In this document: positions 7,428-18,727 of the stretch, piece by piece | Position numbering within the stretch: position 1 is the first letter of the stretch | How the letters are laid out: each line of letters begins with the position of its first letter | Assembly: GCA_020445745.1 (NCBI GenBank) | Contig: JAGRGB010000028.1 | Span: forward strand, 88,605 to 152,604 | Origin: Rhodocyclaceae bacterium | GTDB taxonomy: Bacteria; Pseudomonadota; Gammaproteobacteria; Burkholderiales; Rhodocyclaceae | Length of the DNA: 64,000 nt | Direction of reading: 5' to 3' | Position numbers and translations under genes: made by a program | Notes under the pieces: model-generated | What the model saw: the letters and a program-made list of their open reading frames with translations, nothing else | The model's database searches: none | What the model was told of the DNA's origin: nothing

Positions 7428-8843
7428 CTACGGGTAGAAGGCGTACACCCGATAGCCGACCGGCTGCAAGCCGTCCGCCATGAAAGGAATCGTCGCCTCG
7501 ATCTGGCCGCCGGCGGGAAACGGGTCGCCCGCCGCGGCCTGCGGCAACCATTCCCCCGGCGCCAGGACGCGCCGCGCGATCGCCCGGTCGCGGGCGTCGG
7601 TCAGGGTCAGTTCGATGTGTGGCAGGGCCTGGTCGAAACGGGCGCGATTCTCGATCGTGGTGCTCAGCATGAACAAGCCGGGGCGGCGCTCGTCCGGATG
7701 CAGATCCGAACTGGCGATCGCGATCTGCGTCGCTTCCGCCGGCAGCGGCATGTCGCAGCCGAGGCGCTCGCACAGGCCGGTGTAGAAGGTCTGCGTGGCC
7801 GGCATCCACTGCACTGCCGAATGCCGGAACAACAGCACCGACTGCACTGCCAGCAGCATCAGCAAGGTACCGATGCCGATGCTCCAGAAGCCCGGTCCGG
7901 CCGCTGTCCGCGGCCGACCCATGGTGAGGCGCGAGCGCTCGTCGTCGAGCAGCAGGGCCGCGTCGTCTTCGTCGCGGATCCGTGGGATCACCGCGGAAAT
8001 TTCCGGATTGCCGGCGTCGGGGGCGGCAGCGGCCGACGGCGATCCGTCTTCCGACACGATCGCCGGCACCAGGCGGTCGGCTTCGAGTTCGCGGTCGATG
8101 GCGGTCGGCCCGGCCGGCGGATCCGGCCGGTCGGCGCCGTGTGAGTGCATGGCGGCGTCAGCCTCGTCGCGTGCCCCGGCGGCGACCGCAGCGGTGTCGG
8201 CCGACCGGCCTGTGGCGTCGTCGGCCTGCCGGTCCGGATCGACGAACTCGATGCCGAATTCCGGCACCTGTACGGCGGCGGCATCGTTGCCGGCAGCTTC
8301 CCGGGGCAGACCGTCATGGGCAGGCTGCGGGGCGTCGGGTTCGTCGGCGCCCGATAGCGGCCCGTCCGCCCGCGGCGGGCCCTCCGGCACGTCGCGCGAC
8401 GCGGATCCGGCGGGTTCCTCTGCCGCGTTCCCGGGCGGCGCCGCGAGCAAGTCCTGGTCGCTGCCGTGATGCCCGGCGTCGCCGCCGATCGGGGCGTTTA
8501 CCCGATCGTCGTCCTTGCGGCGCCACGCCCAGCCTTCGATGATCAGTTCCGGTATCTCGTCATCGTCGTCATCGTCGTCCGCCCAATGGCGGCCGCCGTC
8601 CGCTTCTTCGAGCATGAACAGCGGCGCAGCATTGCTTTCCGGGCGAACTCCGTCTGTGGACACCGACGCGGGATCTTCACCGGCCAGCGCCGCCGGCGTG
8701 CTTCCGTCTTCTTCGAGCAGTGCTTCCAGTGCGTTGAAGGGCTTGCTGCAATGGCCGCAACGCACGCGACCCCCGCGCAGCCGGAGCTGTTCGGGCCGCA
8801 CCCGGAAGCCGGTCCGACAGTGGGGGCAACGGGTCAGCATCAT
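7428..8843 (-). CDS. Zinc-ribbon / DUF3426 membrane protein
   Basis: A 471-residue protein with an N-terminal MJ0042-type zinc ribbon: CPHCRTGFRV and RCGHCSKPF supply two CxxC pairs (residues about 6-32). A long acidic, Ala/Asp/Pro-rich and probably disordered region follows, then one membrane segment (GIGTLLMLLAVQSVLLF) and a C-terminal DUF3426 domain placed outside the cytoplasm. Function is unknown; the family commonly sits beside prmA in Betaproteobacteria, as here. Its ATG overlaps the prmA stop codon (ATGA), so it is likely translated from the same message. An adjacent second ATG could also serve as start. Confidence 0.82.
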   Translation of the reverse strand: MMLTRCPHCRTGFRVRPEQLRLRGGRVRCGHCSKPFNALEALLEEDGSTPAALAGEDPASVSTDGVRPESNAAPLFMLEEADGGRHWADDDDDDDEIPELIIEGWAWRRKDDDRVNAPIGGDAGHHGSDQDLLAAPPGNAAEEPAGSASRDVPEGPPRADGPLSGADEPDAPQPAHDGLPREAAGNDAAAVQVPEFGIEFVDPDRQADDATGRSADTAAVAAGARDEADAAMHSHGADRPDPPAGPTAIDRELEADRLVPAIVSEDGSPSAAAAPDAGNPEISAVIPRIRDEDDAALLLDDERSRLTMGRPRTAAGPGFWSIGIGTLLMLLAVQSVLLFRHSAVQWMPATQTFYTGLCERLGCDMPLPAEATQIAIASSDLHPDERRPGLFMLSTTIENRARFDQALPHIELTLTDARDRAIARRVLAPGEWLPQAAAGDPFPAGGQIEATIPFMADGLQPVGYRVYAFYP

Positions 8844-9727
8844 CCCCGGCGGCCCTCCAGCCGTACCCAGCCGTCATCTGCGTCGCCGACCGACAGCGTG
8901 ACCCACGGTGCGTACGCGTCGATGACCTGGGCCGCCTGGCCGGCGAGGACGCCGGCCAGCGCCAGTTGCCCGCCGGGGACGACGCTGGCCGCAATCGCCG
9001 GCGCCAGCGCACACAGCGGATTGGTCAGAATGTTGGCGACGACGATGTCGAAGCTGCCCGCAAGCGGCTGGTCGGCACGCTGCAGCGCGATCGCGACGCC
9101 GTTGGCGTCGGCGTTCGCGCGAGCCGCATCGATCGCCTTGTCGTCGATGTCGATGCCCATCACGTGGCGCGCGCCGAGGCGCGCCGCGGCGATGCCGAGG
9201 ATGCCGGAGCCGCATCCGTAGTCGAGCACCGTCGAGCGCCCGTCGATCACTTGTTGCAGCCACTGCAGACATAGCCGCGTGGTCGGGTGACTGCCGGTGC
9301 CGAAAGCCATGCCGGGGTCGAGCCGGATGTTGATCGCATCCGGATCCGGGGGCTCGCGCCAACTCGGCACGATCCACAGCCGTCCACCAACGTGGATCGG
9401 CGCGAACTGGTCCTGGCTGAGCCTGACCCAGTCCTGTTCGGCGAGTTCTTCGACGCGAAAATACGGCAACTGCTCGTAACCCGCCTGCCGGGCGGCGCCG
9501 GCGAGAGCTTCCTCGGGATCCCGATCGTGGTCGAAAAGCGCGACCAGCCGGCTGTGATCCCATGGCGCGACGGCTTCGCTGCCGGGTTCGCCGAACTGCG
9601 GGCGCTCGGCATCGGTGCCGGCGTCGGCATCCTCGATGCTGACGGTGAGCGCGCCATGGTCGAGCAGGGCATCGGACAGCGGTTCGGCCCGCGTCGCATC
9701 GGCGAGCACGGTCAGCGACAGCCACAT
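8840..9727 (-). CDS. prmA: Ribosomal protein L11 methyltransferase
   Basis: A 295-residue SAM-dependent enzyme that methylates lysines and the N-terminus of ribosomal protein L11. The N-terminal substrate-recognition domain begins MWLSLTVLAD. The methyltransferase domain shows GMAFGTGSHPTTR, the SAM-binding VLDYGCGSGILGIAA, the acidic MGIDIDDKA and the N6-methylase-like VVANILTNPL. The length matches the family. The start at 9727 is the ATG that opens the first conserved strand. It lies four bases downstream of accC and overlaps the DUF3426 gene, giving an accB-accC-prmA-DUF3426 operon. Confidence 0.95.
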   Translation of the reverse strand: MWLSLTVLADATRAEPLSDALLDHGALTVSIEDADAGTDAERPQFGEPGSEAVAPWDHSRLVALFDHDRDPEEALAGAARQAGYEQLPYFRVEELAEQDWVRLSQDQFAPIHVGGRLWIVPSWREPPDPDAINIRLDPGMAFGTGSHPTTRLCLQWLQQVIDGRSTVLDYGCGSGILGIAAARLGARHVMGIDIDDKAIDAARANADANGVAIALQRADQPLAGSFDIVVANILTNPLCALAPAIAASVVPGGQLALAGVLAGQAAQVIDAYAPWVTLSVGDADDGWVRLEGRRG

Positions 9728-9731
9728 CGTT

Positions 9732-11093
9732 TCAGTCCTGGACGTCACCGGGCTGGTTTTCCAGCTTTTGCTCCAGGTAGTGGATGCTGGTGCCACCGGC
9801 AATGAATCCGGCGTCCAGCATCAGTTCCTGATGCAGGCGGATGTTCGACTTGATGCCTTCGATGACCATCTCGGACAGCGCGATGTGCATGCGCCGTATC
9901 GCCTGCTCGCGGCTGTCTCCGGCGGCGATCAGCTTGCCGATCATCGAATCGTAGTACTGGGGCACCGTGTAGCCGTTGTAGGCATGGGAATCGACGCGGA
10001 TGCCGGGACCGCCGGGCACGTGCCAGTTGGTGATCCGTCCCGGACTCGGTGTGAACCGGAAGGGGTCCTCCGCATTGATCCGGCATTCGATCGCATGGCC
10101 GCGAAATCCGATGTTCTTCTGTCGCAGCCACAGCTTTTCGCCGGCAGCGATCCGCACCTGCGCCTGGACGATGTCGACACCGGTGATCAGTTCGGTGACC
10201 GGGTGCTCGACCTGGACGCGGGTGTTCATTTCGATGAAGTAGAACTCGCCGTTTTCGTACAGGAATTCGAAGGTGCCGGCGCCCCGATAGCCGATCTTGC
10301 GGCAGGCCTCGGCACAGCGATCGCCGATCCTGGCAATCACCTTGCGGTCGATCCCCGGCGCCGGCGCCTCCTCGATGACCTTTTGGTGGCGTCTTTGCAT
10401 CGAGCAATCGCGCTCGCCCAGATGTACCGCATTGCCGTGCTGATCGGCCAGCACCTGAATCTCCACGTGGCGCGGATTTTCGAGGTACTTCTCCATGTAC
10501 ACCACCGGGTTGCCGAACGCCGCCTCGGCTTCGGCCCTGGTCGTCGTCACCGCGTTGAGCAGCGCCGCCGCAGTATGCACGACCCGCATGCCGCGGCCGC
10601 CGCCGCCACCGGCAGCCTTGATGATCACCGGATAGCCGATCCCGTTGGCGATGCGCATGATCTCCTTCGGGTCGTCCGGCAACGCCCCGTCGGAACCCGG
10701 CACGCAGGGGACCCCGGCGGCCTTCATCGCGTCCTTGGCCGAGACCTTGTCGCCCATCAGGCGGATGGTCTCGGCCCGCGGCCCGATGAAGACGAAGCCA
10801 GACTGCTCGACCCGCTCGGCGAAATCGGCGTTCTCGGAGAGAAATCCGTAGCCCGGGTGGATGGCCTCGGAGTCGGTGACCTCGGCCGCCGAAATGATAG
10901 ACGGCACGTTCAGGTAGCTCTTCGCCGACGGCGGCGGACCGATGCACACCGACTCGTCGGCCAGCTTGACGTACTTGGCCTCCGTGTCGGCCGTCGAGTG
11001 GACGGCGACGGTGCGGATGCCGAGTTCGCGGCAGGCGCGCAATACGCGAAGCGCGATCTCCCCGCGGTTGGCGATCAGTATCTTGTCGAACAT
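9732..11093 (-). CDS. accC: Acetyl-CoA carboxylase, biotin carboxylase subunit
   Basis: A 453-residue ATP-grasp enzyme that carboxylates the biotin carried on AccB, the first half of the acetyl-CoA carboxylase reaction in fatty acid synthesis. It opens [20 protein letters not shown] and carries the glycine-rich ATP loop ([12 protein letters not shown]), [12 protein letters not shown], the catalytic region [14 protein letters not shown] and a biotin-carboxylase C-terminal domain. An in-frame ATG two codons earlier (11099) is an alternative start; neither has a clear ribosome site, so translation is probably coupled to accB, whose stop is only a few bases upstream. Confidence 0.96.
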   Translation of the reverse strand: MFDKILIANRGEIALRVLRACRELGIRTVAVHSTADTEAKYVKLADESVCIGPPPSAKSYLNVPSIISAAEVTDSEAIHPGYGFLSENADFAERVEQSGFVFIGPRAETIRLMGDKVSAKDAMKAAGVPCVPGSDGALPDDPKEIMRIANGIGYPVIIKAAGGGGGRGMRVVHTAAALLNAVTTTRAEAEAAFGNPVVYMEKYLENPRHVEIQVLADQHGNAVHLGERDCSMQRRHQKVIEEAPAPGIDRKVIARIGDRCAEACRKIGYRGAGTFEFLYENGEFYFIEMNTRVQVEHPVTELITGVDIVQAQVRIAAGEKLWLRQKNIGFRGHAIECRINAEDPFRFTPSPGRITNWHVPGGPGIRVDSHAYNGYTVPQYYDSMIGKLIAAGDSREQAIRRMHIALSEMVIEGIKSNIRLHQELMLDAGFIAGGTSIHYLEQKLENQPGDVQD

Positions 11094-11103
11094 GGCCATG
11101 GGC

Positions 11104-11556
<453 letters not shown>

Positions 11557-11601
11557 CGCGGTTCTCCTGGAGTTTTTCCGGTGCCCGCTCGGCACCGCGT
11601 G

Positions 11602-12114
11602 TCATTCGCTCTTGAGTTGGGCCAGCACGTAGTCGAGGGCCGCCATGTAGCCGTGGGCGCCGAGCCCGCAGATCACGCCGATCGCCTGATCCGAGAAGTA
11701 GGAGTGGTGGCGGAACGGCTCGCGGGCATGGATGTTCGACAGATGGACTTCGACGAAGGGGATCGCGACGCCGGCCAGGGCGTCGCGCAGGGCGACACTG
11801 GTATGGGTGTAGCCGCCCGGGTTGATGATGATGAAGTCGACGCCTTCGGCAGCCGCGGCCTGTACCCGGTCGATCAACTGGCCTTCGTGGTTGCTCTGGA
11901 AGGATTCGATCTGCACGCCCGATGCCCGCGCCAGGCTTTCCATCGCGGCGTGGATGTCGGCCAGCGTGGTGCGCCCATACACGTCTGGTTCGCGCGTCCC
12001 CAGCAGGTTAAGATTGGGTCCGTGCAGCACCAGAATGCGCGCTTGGCCGATGTTTCCAGGGGTGGCGTCGGCAGTCGACTCCTGTTTGGCCTTCTTCTTG
12101 TTACTTGAATGCAT
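11602..12114 (-). CDS. aroQ: 3-dehydroquinate dehydratase, type II
   Basis: A 170-residue type II dehydroquinase, which dehydrates 3-dehydroquinate to 3-dehydroshikimate in the shikimate pathway. Signatures: [18 protein letters not shown] with the catalytic tyrosine at its end, [25 protein letters not shown] and [15 protein letters not shown]. It carries a basic, low-complexity N-terminal extension of about 24 residues ([13 protein letters not shown]...) before the fold. The ATG at 12114 is preferred over a TTG seven codons upstream. It lies directly upstream of accB. Confidence 0.93.
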   Translation of the reverse strand: MHSSNKKKAKQESTADATPGNIGQARILVLHGPNLNLLGTREPDVYGRTTLADIHAAMESLARASGVQIESFQSNHEGQLIDRVQAAAAEGVDFIIINPGGYTHTSVALRDALAGVAIPFVEVHLSNIHAREPFRHHSYFSDQAIGVICGLGAHGYMAALDYVLAQLKSE

Positions 12115-12150
12115 GATCGCGGGAGTTTGTCGCAATTGAATGCATTTTGT

Positions 12151-12738
12151 CTAGCCCGGCCTTGCAGTTGCCGTTCCGGCGCCGCGGCCTAGCAGGCGAT
12201 CCAGCGTGTTTCTCAGGGCCTCGCCGTCCATCGGCCCGAGCCTGCTGTAGCGGATCTCGCCGGCATCGACCATCAACGTGTAGGGCAGTGCCATCGACGG
12301 ATTGCCGAGGGCCGACATGATCGGCAACGAGCCGACGCCGGCGACGAGCAGAGGGTAGTCCACGCGCTGCTCGTCGGCAAAGCGACGCACATTTGCCGGG
12401 CTGTCGATGCCGAGCCCGACGAACTGGACGCCCCGGTCGGCATATTCCCGGCTCACTTCGACGAATTCGGGAATCTCCTTGCGGCAGGGGGGGCACCAGG
12501 TCGCCCAGAAGTTGACGACCAGCAGCTTGTCGCGCCATTGACCGAGTTTGCGCCAGTGGCCGTCACTGTCGGCAAATCCGAGACTGTAGAACTGCTCGAC
12601 GGAAAGCGTGATGCCTTCTCGCTGGTCTCCCTCGCCGGCGGCCGGCAATGGCGGCGGTCCGCCGGCAGCGAGCCAGCCGGCCAGCGCGGCGGCTGTCAGC
12701 AGGGCAATGATGAAGACACGTCGTCCGCGCGCCGTCAC
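12151..12738 (-). CDS. TlpA/ResA-like periplasmic thiol-disulfide oxidoreductase
   Basis: A 195-residue membrane-anchored thioredoxin-like protein. An N-terminal hydrophobic segment (about residues 8-26) serves as signal anchor, and the redox centre reads FWATWCPPCRKEIPEF with cysteines at 82 and 85. The cis-proline region follows later (MALPYTLMVD). Such proteins reduce or oxidise periplasmic disulfides, often for cytochrome c maturation; a c-type-cytochrome-rich genome fits this, but the specific partner is unknown. The start is a GTG at 12738 with only a weak ribosome site. It precedes aroQ on the same strand. Confidence 0.88.
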   Translation of the reverse strand: MTARGRRVFIIALLTAAALAGWLAAGGPPPLPAAGEGDQREGITLSVEQFYSLGFADSDGHWRKLGQWRDKLLVVNFWATWCPPCRKEIPEFVEVSREYADRGVQFVGLGIDSPANVRRFADEQRVDYPLLVAGVGSLPIMSALGNPSMALPYTLMVDAGEIRYSRLGPMDGEALRNTLDRLLGRGAGTATARPG

Positions 12739-12945
12739 AACGCAACCGTCCTGTCGCGGTAGGCTGCGGCTCCGGACCGTCGCGGCCGAACGGTCCTGCC
12801 GGCGTCGCGCCCGGCACTGTCGGGCACGTGCGGCCCGCTGCAGCCTGCCGAAGGGGAGCGTCTCACCGGACTACCCGCCTGTCGCTGCGCGACATTCTCC
12901 CCAGGGGAGGATGCGTGCCCCCTTCGGCCGACCTGGCGGGGCCAG

Positions 12946-13548
12946 TCATGCGGCCGGGTCTGCGAGCGGGCGCAACAGGGCTTCGACGCCGGGCAGTCTC
13001 GCCCGCTCGGTTCCCTTGCGCGCGACACGTTCGAGGTGGCCGGGGTAGACCGACAGTCGCACCGGCACGTCGTTCCATTCGAAGTCGAGCACCGCCTCGG
13101 GGGCGTCCGGCCCCTGGCGGCGAACCTCGCGGTGCTCGTAGCGCAGGCCGCCGTTGAGAAAATGGATCTCGACGTCCTTGGCGCTGTCCGCGAACAGGTC
13201 GATGTCGATCTGCGAGAAGCGTCCGGCAGTGCCGTCGAGGACGCCGCCGGTCAGGTAGGGCCGGAATTGCTCCAGCTCACGCATCAGGGAGATCGCCGCG
13301 GCGCGCATCTCGTGCAGACGTTCGGCGTGCTCCTCGTCCTGGTACAGGGCCTGCCAGGCGCGCAGTTCGGCCTCTACCTCGGCATTGGTGGGCAGCGCCT
13401 CGGTCTCGCTGGCACCGAGCTGGCGTGCCGCCTTGCGCTTGGCGAATCCGTAATCCTGGATGCCGTCCTCGGCCATCATGCGGGCGGCGAGTGCCGCGAT
13501 TTCCCGGCGCAGCGGGTTGTAGCGATGGGTCGAGCCGCGGTGGTTCAT
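12946..13548 (-). CDS. Conserved hypothetical protein, nucleotidyltransferase-like
   Basis: A 200-residue soluble protein. A helical N-terminal half starts MNHRGSTHRYNPLRREIAAL and is followed by a segment resembling the nucleotidyltransferase active site: GGVLDGTAGRFSQIDIDLF, a GG then a D-x-D pair. I know no assigned function; it is conserved next to mpl in Betaproteobacteria. It diverges from mpl, the starts being 111 bases apart. The same frame stays open far upstream only because it lies antisense to mpl; the real start is taken at the ATG at 13548, where sequence with normal composition begins. Confidence 0.72.
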   Translation of the reverse strand: MNHRGSTHRYNPLRREIAALAARMMAEDGIQDYGFAKRKAARQLGASETEALPTNAEVEAELRAWQALYQDEEHAERLHEMRAAAISLMRELEQFRPYLTGGVLDGTAGRFSQIDIDLFADSAKDVEIHFLNGGLRYEHREVRRQGPDAPEAVLDFEWNDVPVRLSVYPGHLERVARKGTERARLPGVEALLRPLADPAA

Positions 13549-13659
13549 CGGGGCACCTGTCCGCCATCGTTTAGAATTGGCGCCCATTCTACACAGCGCC
13601 TGGCGACAGTCGCGCAAAAGCGCGGCGCCCGTGCCGCGGCGGCCGACAACGGAGATCCG

Positions 13660-15045
13660 ATGCACATCCATATCCTCGGCGTTTGCGGCACCTTCATGGG
13701 CGGGGTCGCTTTGCTGGCCAGGGCCACCGGCCACCGCGTCACCGGTTGCGACGCCAACGTCTATCCGCCGATGAGCACCCAGTTGCAGGCCCAGGGCATC
13801 GAACTGATCGAAGGCTACGAGCCGTCCCAGGCAGCGATCGGCTGCGATCTGTTCGTCGTCGGCAACGCGATCTCCCGCGGCAATCCCCTGCTCGAGGAGA
13901 TCCTCGACCGCGGCCTGCGATATACCTCCGGGCCGCAATGGCTGGCCGAGGAGGTGCTCGCCGGTCGCTGGGTGCTGGCCGTGGCCGGTACCCACGGCAA
14001 GACCACGACCACCTCGATGTTGGCATGGATGCTCGAGGATGCGGGTTTGTCTCCGGGCTTTCTGGTGGGCGGTGTGCCGGCCAATTTCGGTGTCTCTGCA
14101 CGGCTCGGCGAAAGCCCGTTCTTCGTCATCGAGGCGGACGAATACGACACCGCCTTCTGCGACAAGCGATCCAAGTTCGTCCATTACCGGCCCCGTACCG
14201 CCATTCTCAACAACCTGGAGTTCGACCACGCCGACATCTTTGCCGATCTGGCCGCGATCGAGACGCAGTTCCACCACCTGATACGGACGATGCCGGCCAG
14301 CGGCCGGGTCATCGCCAACCGAGCCGAGCCGAGCCTGCAACGGGTGCTGGAACGCGGTTGCTGGTCGCAGCTGGAGTGGTTCGACGACGCCGACGGCTGG
14401 CACGCGGGCGATGGTGTGCAGGCGGAACACGCCTGGTTCGCACTCGGCGGCGACGTGTTCGGCGAGTGCCGCATGCCGCTGCCGGGGCGTCACAATCGTG
14501 CGAACGCGCTGGCGGCGATCGCCGCCGCCAGGCACGTCGGCGTGCGTCCCTCCGACGCCATCGCGGCCCTCGAGCGATTCGAGGGCATCCGGCGGCGGCT
14601 CGAGCTGCGGGGACTCGTCGACGGCGTCGCGGTGCTCGATGATTTTGCCCACCACCCGACGGCGATCGCGTTGACGATCGAGGCGCTGCGCAGGCAGCAG
14701 CCCCGGAACCGCATTCTTGCGGTCCTGGAACCGCGCTCGAACACCATGAGGCTCGGCACCATGAAGGCCCGGCTGGCCGACAGCCTGGCGGCGGCCGACC
14801 GCGTCTTCTGCTACTCGAACGGGATCTCCTGGGACGTCGCCGACGCCCTCGCGCCGATCAGCGAACGCAGCGTGGTGGCGGACGATCTCGAGCGGCTGGT
14901 CGGTGCCATCGCCGCCGAAGCCCGGCCTGGAGACCGCGTGCTGGTGATGAGCAACGGCGGTTTCGGCGGCATTCACCAGCGCCTGCTCGACGCCCTCTCG
15001 GCCCGGGCCCGAAGCGCGGGTTGCGCACCCCGGGCCGGCGCCTGA
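13660..15045 (+). CDS. mpl: UDP-N-acetylmuramate:L-Ala-gamma-D-Glu-meso-diaminopimelate ligase
   Basis: A 461-residue Mur-ligase-family enzyme that recycles the cell-wall tripeptide by joining it to UDP-MurNAc. It opens MHIHILGVCGTFMGGVALLA and carries the ATP loop [17 protein letters not shown], the EADEYDTAFCDKRSKFVHY block characteristic of Mpl, NNLEFDHADIF, and LDDFAHHPTAI near the C-terminal domain. These distinguish it from MurC, which is encoded separately at 32241. GGAG five bases upstream fixes the start. A TAGAAT at 13572-13577 may be its -10 box. It faces dolP, ending six bases from it. Confidence 0.93.
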   Translation: MHIHILGVCGTFMGGVALLARATGHRVTGCDANVYPPMSTQLQAQGIELIEGYEPSQAAIGCDLFVVGNAISRGNPLLEEILDRGLRYTSGPQWLAEEVLAGRWVLAVAGTHGKTTTTSMLAWMLEDAGLSPGFLVGGVPANFGVSARLGESPFFVIEADEYDTAFCDKRSKFVHYRPRTAILNNLEFDHADIFADLAAIETQFHHLIRTMPASGRVIANRAEPSLQRVLERGCWSQLEWFDDADGWHAGDGVQAEHAWFALGGDVFGECRMPLPGRHNRANALAAIAAARHVGVRPSDAIAALERFEGIRRRLELRGLVDGVAVLDDFAHHPTAIALTIEALRRQQPRNRILAVLEPRSNTMRLGTMKARLADSLAAADRVFCYSNGISWDVADALAPISERSVVADDLERLVGAIAAEARPGDRVLVMSNGGFGGIHQRLLDALSARARSAGCAPRAGA

Positions 15046-15051
15046 CGCGCC

Positions 15052-16355
<1,304 letters not shown>

Positions 16356-16769
16356 TCAACCGGCGTCGAAAGCGCCCCGCATCCAGTGCGGGCTGCCGAG
16401 TCTGCCGCCTTCGAACACCAGCGCGTCGAAGCGGCAGGCACGGTGGGCGTGGTCGCGTCCGTCGGTGGCCAGCCAGTGGCGGGCGGCGCGCACGATGCGG
16501 GCCTGTTTGGTGCGCGTGATGCTTGCCGCCGCGCCGCCATGGGAGCCGCCACTGCGAAAGCGCACCTCGACGAAGGCGATGGTGCCGCGATCCTCCACCA
16601 CCAGGTCGATCTCGCCGCCACGACAGCGCACGTTGCGGGCGAGGATGCGACCTCCGTGCAGGCGCAGATGGCGCGCCGCGCGGGATTCGGCGGTGGCACC
16701 GGCGGCTTGCGGGGCAGGCGCGCCGGGGCAGACAATGCGCCGGAATCGATCGCCGAGCCAACGGAGCAT
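16356..16769 (-). CDS. yraN: UPF0102 family protein YraN
   Basis: A 137-residue member of the YraN/UPF0102 family, which has an endonuclease-like fold and no firmly known role. The family core is visible as LHGGRILARNVRCRGGEIDL and VEDRGTIAFVEVRFRSGGS, holding the conserved E-D-x-E type residues. A cysteine- and alanine-containing N-terminal extension precedes it. GGGAGG lies about ten bases before the ATG. That ATG shares the four bases CATG (16767-16770) with the rsmI start codon on the other strand, so the two genes diverge with overlapping initiation codons. Confidence 0.88.
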   Translation of the reverse strand: MLRWLGDRFRRIVCPGAPAPQAAGATAESRAARHLRLHGGRILARNVRCRGGEIDLVVEDRGTIAFVEVRFRSGGSHGGAAASITRTKQARIVRAARHWLATDGRDHAHRACRFDALVFEGGRLGSPHWMRGAFDAG

Positions 16770-17649
16770 GAGCACCCCCCCTCCCGTGCTGAGCAACACA
16801 GCGTCATTGTATGTGGTGGCCACCCCGCTCGGGAACCTGCGCGACATCGGACTGCGTGCCCTCGACGTGCTGGCGGCGGTGAGCGTGGTGGCGGCCGAGG
16901 ACACCCGCCATACGCGCGTCCTGCTCGCTGCCCACGGCATCGACGCCCGCTTGATCGCGGCGCACCAGCACAACGAGCAGGAAGCCGCTGCCAGGATCTG
17001 CGATCTGCTCGCGCAGGGCAGGCACGTGGCGTTGGTCAGCGATGCCGGCACGCCGGCGATTTCGGACCCCGGCGCGCGCATCGTGCGCGCGGTGCAGGAG
17101 GCCGGATACCCGGTGGTGCCGGTGCCGGGCGCCTGTGCGCTGGCCGCGGCGCTGTCGGTGTCCGGGCTGATCGACGGGCGCTTCCTGTTCCAGGGATTCC
17201 TGCCGGCGAAGGCCGCGGCTCGGCGCAGCGCCCTCGAGGCCCTGCGCGAGCAGGCGACGACCCTGGTGTTCTACGAGGCACCGCATCGGGTGGGCGAAAC
17301 GGTGGCCGACATGCTGGCGGTGTTCGGCCCCGGGCGGGAACTCGTCGTCTGCCGGGAGCTGTCCAAGCTGTTCGAGCAGATCAGCCGGATGCCCTTGGCC
17401 GAGGCGCCGGCCTGGTTTGCCGGCGATGTCCATCGTTCACGGGGCGAGTTCGTGTTGCTGGTGTCTGCGCCCCCTGCCCACCAGGGTCTTTCGCCGGAAG
17501 CGGACCGGGTGCTGCGGCTGCTGCTCGGCGAACTGCCGGTCAAGTCCGCGGCCCGGCTTGCGGCGGAGATCACCGGGCTCGGGCGCAATCCGCTGTACCA
17601 GCGTGCGCTCGAGCTGCGTGACGGGTCGCAAGGCCCCCGGCACCGATAG
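16768..17649 (+). CDS. rsmI: 16S rRNA (cytidine1402-2'-O)-methyltransferase
   Basis: A 293-residue SAM-dependent enzyme that 2'-O-methylates C1402 in the 30S decoding centre. Family signatures: LYVVATPLGNLRDIGLRALD, AAEDTRHTRVLL, ALVSDAGTPAISDPGARIV, VPGACALAAALSVSGL and the FYEAPHR block. The start is uncertain: the ATG at 16768 overlaps the yraN start and has a GGAG only one base away, while a GTG six codons later (16786) would still include the conserved part. It is separated from pyrC by 36 bases. Confidence 0.92.
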   Translation: MSTPPPVLSNTASLYVVATPLGNLRDIGLRALDVLAAVSVVAAEDTRHTRVLLAAHGIDARLIAAHQHNEQEAAARICDLLAQGRHVALVSDAGTPAISDPGARIVRAVQEAGYPVVPVPGACALAAALSVSGLIDGRFLFQGFLPAKAAARRSALEALREQATTLVFYEAPHRVGETVADMLAVFGPGRELVVCRELSKLFEQISRMPLAEAPAWFAGDVHRSRGEFVLLVSAPPAHQGLSPEADRVLRLLLGELPVKSAARLAAEITGLGRNPLYQRALELRDGSQGPRHR

Positions 17650-17685
17650 AATCGCTACGACCACCACCACCGACTGGCGAAATCC

Positions 17686-18720
17686 ATGGACACCCTGACC
17701 ATCACCCGGCCCGACGACTGGCATCTGCACCTGCGCGATGGCGACGCGCTGGCCGCCGTCCTGCCCGACAGCGCGCGCCGTTTCGCGCGGGCGATCGTGA
17801 TGCCGAACCTGAAGCCGCCGGTGACGACCGTCGCAGACGCTGCCGAATACCGCGAGCGCATCCTCTCGGCACTGCCCGTCGGCCTCAAGTTCGAACCCCT
17901 GATGACGCTATACCTGACCGACAACACGTCGCCCGACGAGATCCGTCGGGCGCGGCACAGCGGCTTCGTACGGGCAGCCAAGCTGTACCCGGCGGGGGCG
18001 ACGACCAATTCGGATGCCGGCGTCACGGCGATCGAGCGGCTCACGCCGGTCTTCGAGGCGATGCAGGACTGCGGGCTGGTGTTGTGCGTACATGGTGAGG
18101 TGACCGATGCTGATGTGGATATCTTTGATCGCGAGCGTGTCTTTATCGATCGCACTCTGGCGCCACTTGCGGCGCGTTTCCCCGATCTCCGTATCGTCTT
18201 CGAGCACGTCACGACCGCGGAGGCGGTGGCATTCGTGAAGGGGGCGGGCGGCCGGATCGGCGCAACCATCACTGCCCACCATCTGCTGCTCAATCGCAAT
18301 GCCATTCTGGTGGGCGGCATCCGTCCGCACCATTACTGCCTGCCGGTCCTCAAGCGGGAAGGCCATCGCCAGGCGCTCGTCGCCGCCGCGACCTCCGGCG
18401 ATCCCCGCTTCTTCCTCGGCACCGACTCGGCGCCCCATGGACGGGCCACGAAGGAGGCGGCCTGCGGTTGCGCCGGCTGCTACAGCTCGCATGCCGCGAT
18501 CGAACTCTATGCGGAAGCCTTCGAACTGGCCGGCGCCCTCCACCGTCTGGAAGCGTTCGCCAGTTTCCACGGCGCCGACTTCTACGGCCTGCCGCGCAAT
18601 TCGGATACCGTGACACTGCTACGGGAGCCCTGGCGGGTGCCGGAAACCCTCGAATATCTTGCCGGCGAGGGGCTTGTGCCGCTGCGGGCCGGTGAATCGG
18701 TGGCGTGGCGCCTGGCATGA
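17686..18720 (+). CDS. pyrC: Dihydroorotase
   Basis: A 344-residue zinc amidohydrolase of the PyrC (class II) type, which cyclises carbamoyl aspartate to dihydroorotate in pyrimidine synthesis. It begins with [11 protein letters not shown], the metal-binding HxHxR motif, then [13 protein letters not shown]. The carboxylated-lysine region is [19 protein letters not shown]. Later metal ligands appear in CVHGEV and FEHVTT, and a substrate/active-site aspartate in [15 protein letters not shown]. Length matches E. coli PyrC. A TAGAAT at 17647-17652 upstream may be its -10 box. Confidence 0.95.
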   Translation: MDTLTITRPDDWHLHLRDGDALAAVLPDSARRFARAIVMPNLKPPVTTVADAAEYRERILSALPVGLKFEPLMTLYLTDNTSPDEIRRARHSGFVRAAKLYPAGATTNSDAGVTAIERLTPVFEAMQDCGLVLCVHGEVTDADVDIFDRERVFIDRTLAPLAARFPDLRIVFEHVTTAEAVAFVKGAGGRIGATITAHHLLLNRNAILVGGIRPHHYCLPVLKREGHRQALVAAATSGDPRFFLGTDSAPHGRATKEAACGCAGCYSSHAAIELYAEAFELAGALHRLEAFASFHGADFYGLPRNSDTVTLLREPWRVPETLEYLAGEGLVPLRAGESVAWRLA

Positions 18721-18727
18721 TCGGAAC

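Noticed and set aside
12739-12945. Gap between the TlpA-like gene and the nucleotidyltransferase-like gene as a possible small gene
   Set aside because: All frames are arginine/proline-rich without start sites or motifs; no RNA signature seen.
13549-14976. Upstream extension of the nucleotidyltransferase-like frame across mpl
   Set aside because: The open frame continues only as the antisense of mpl; real sequence begins at the ATG at 13548.
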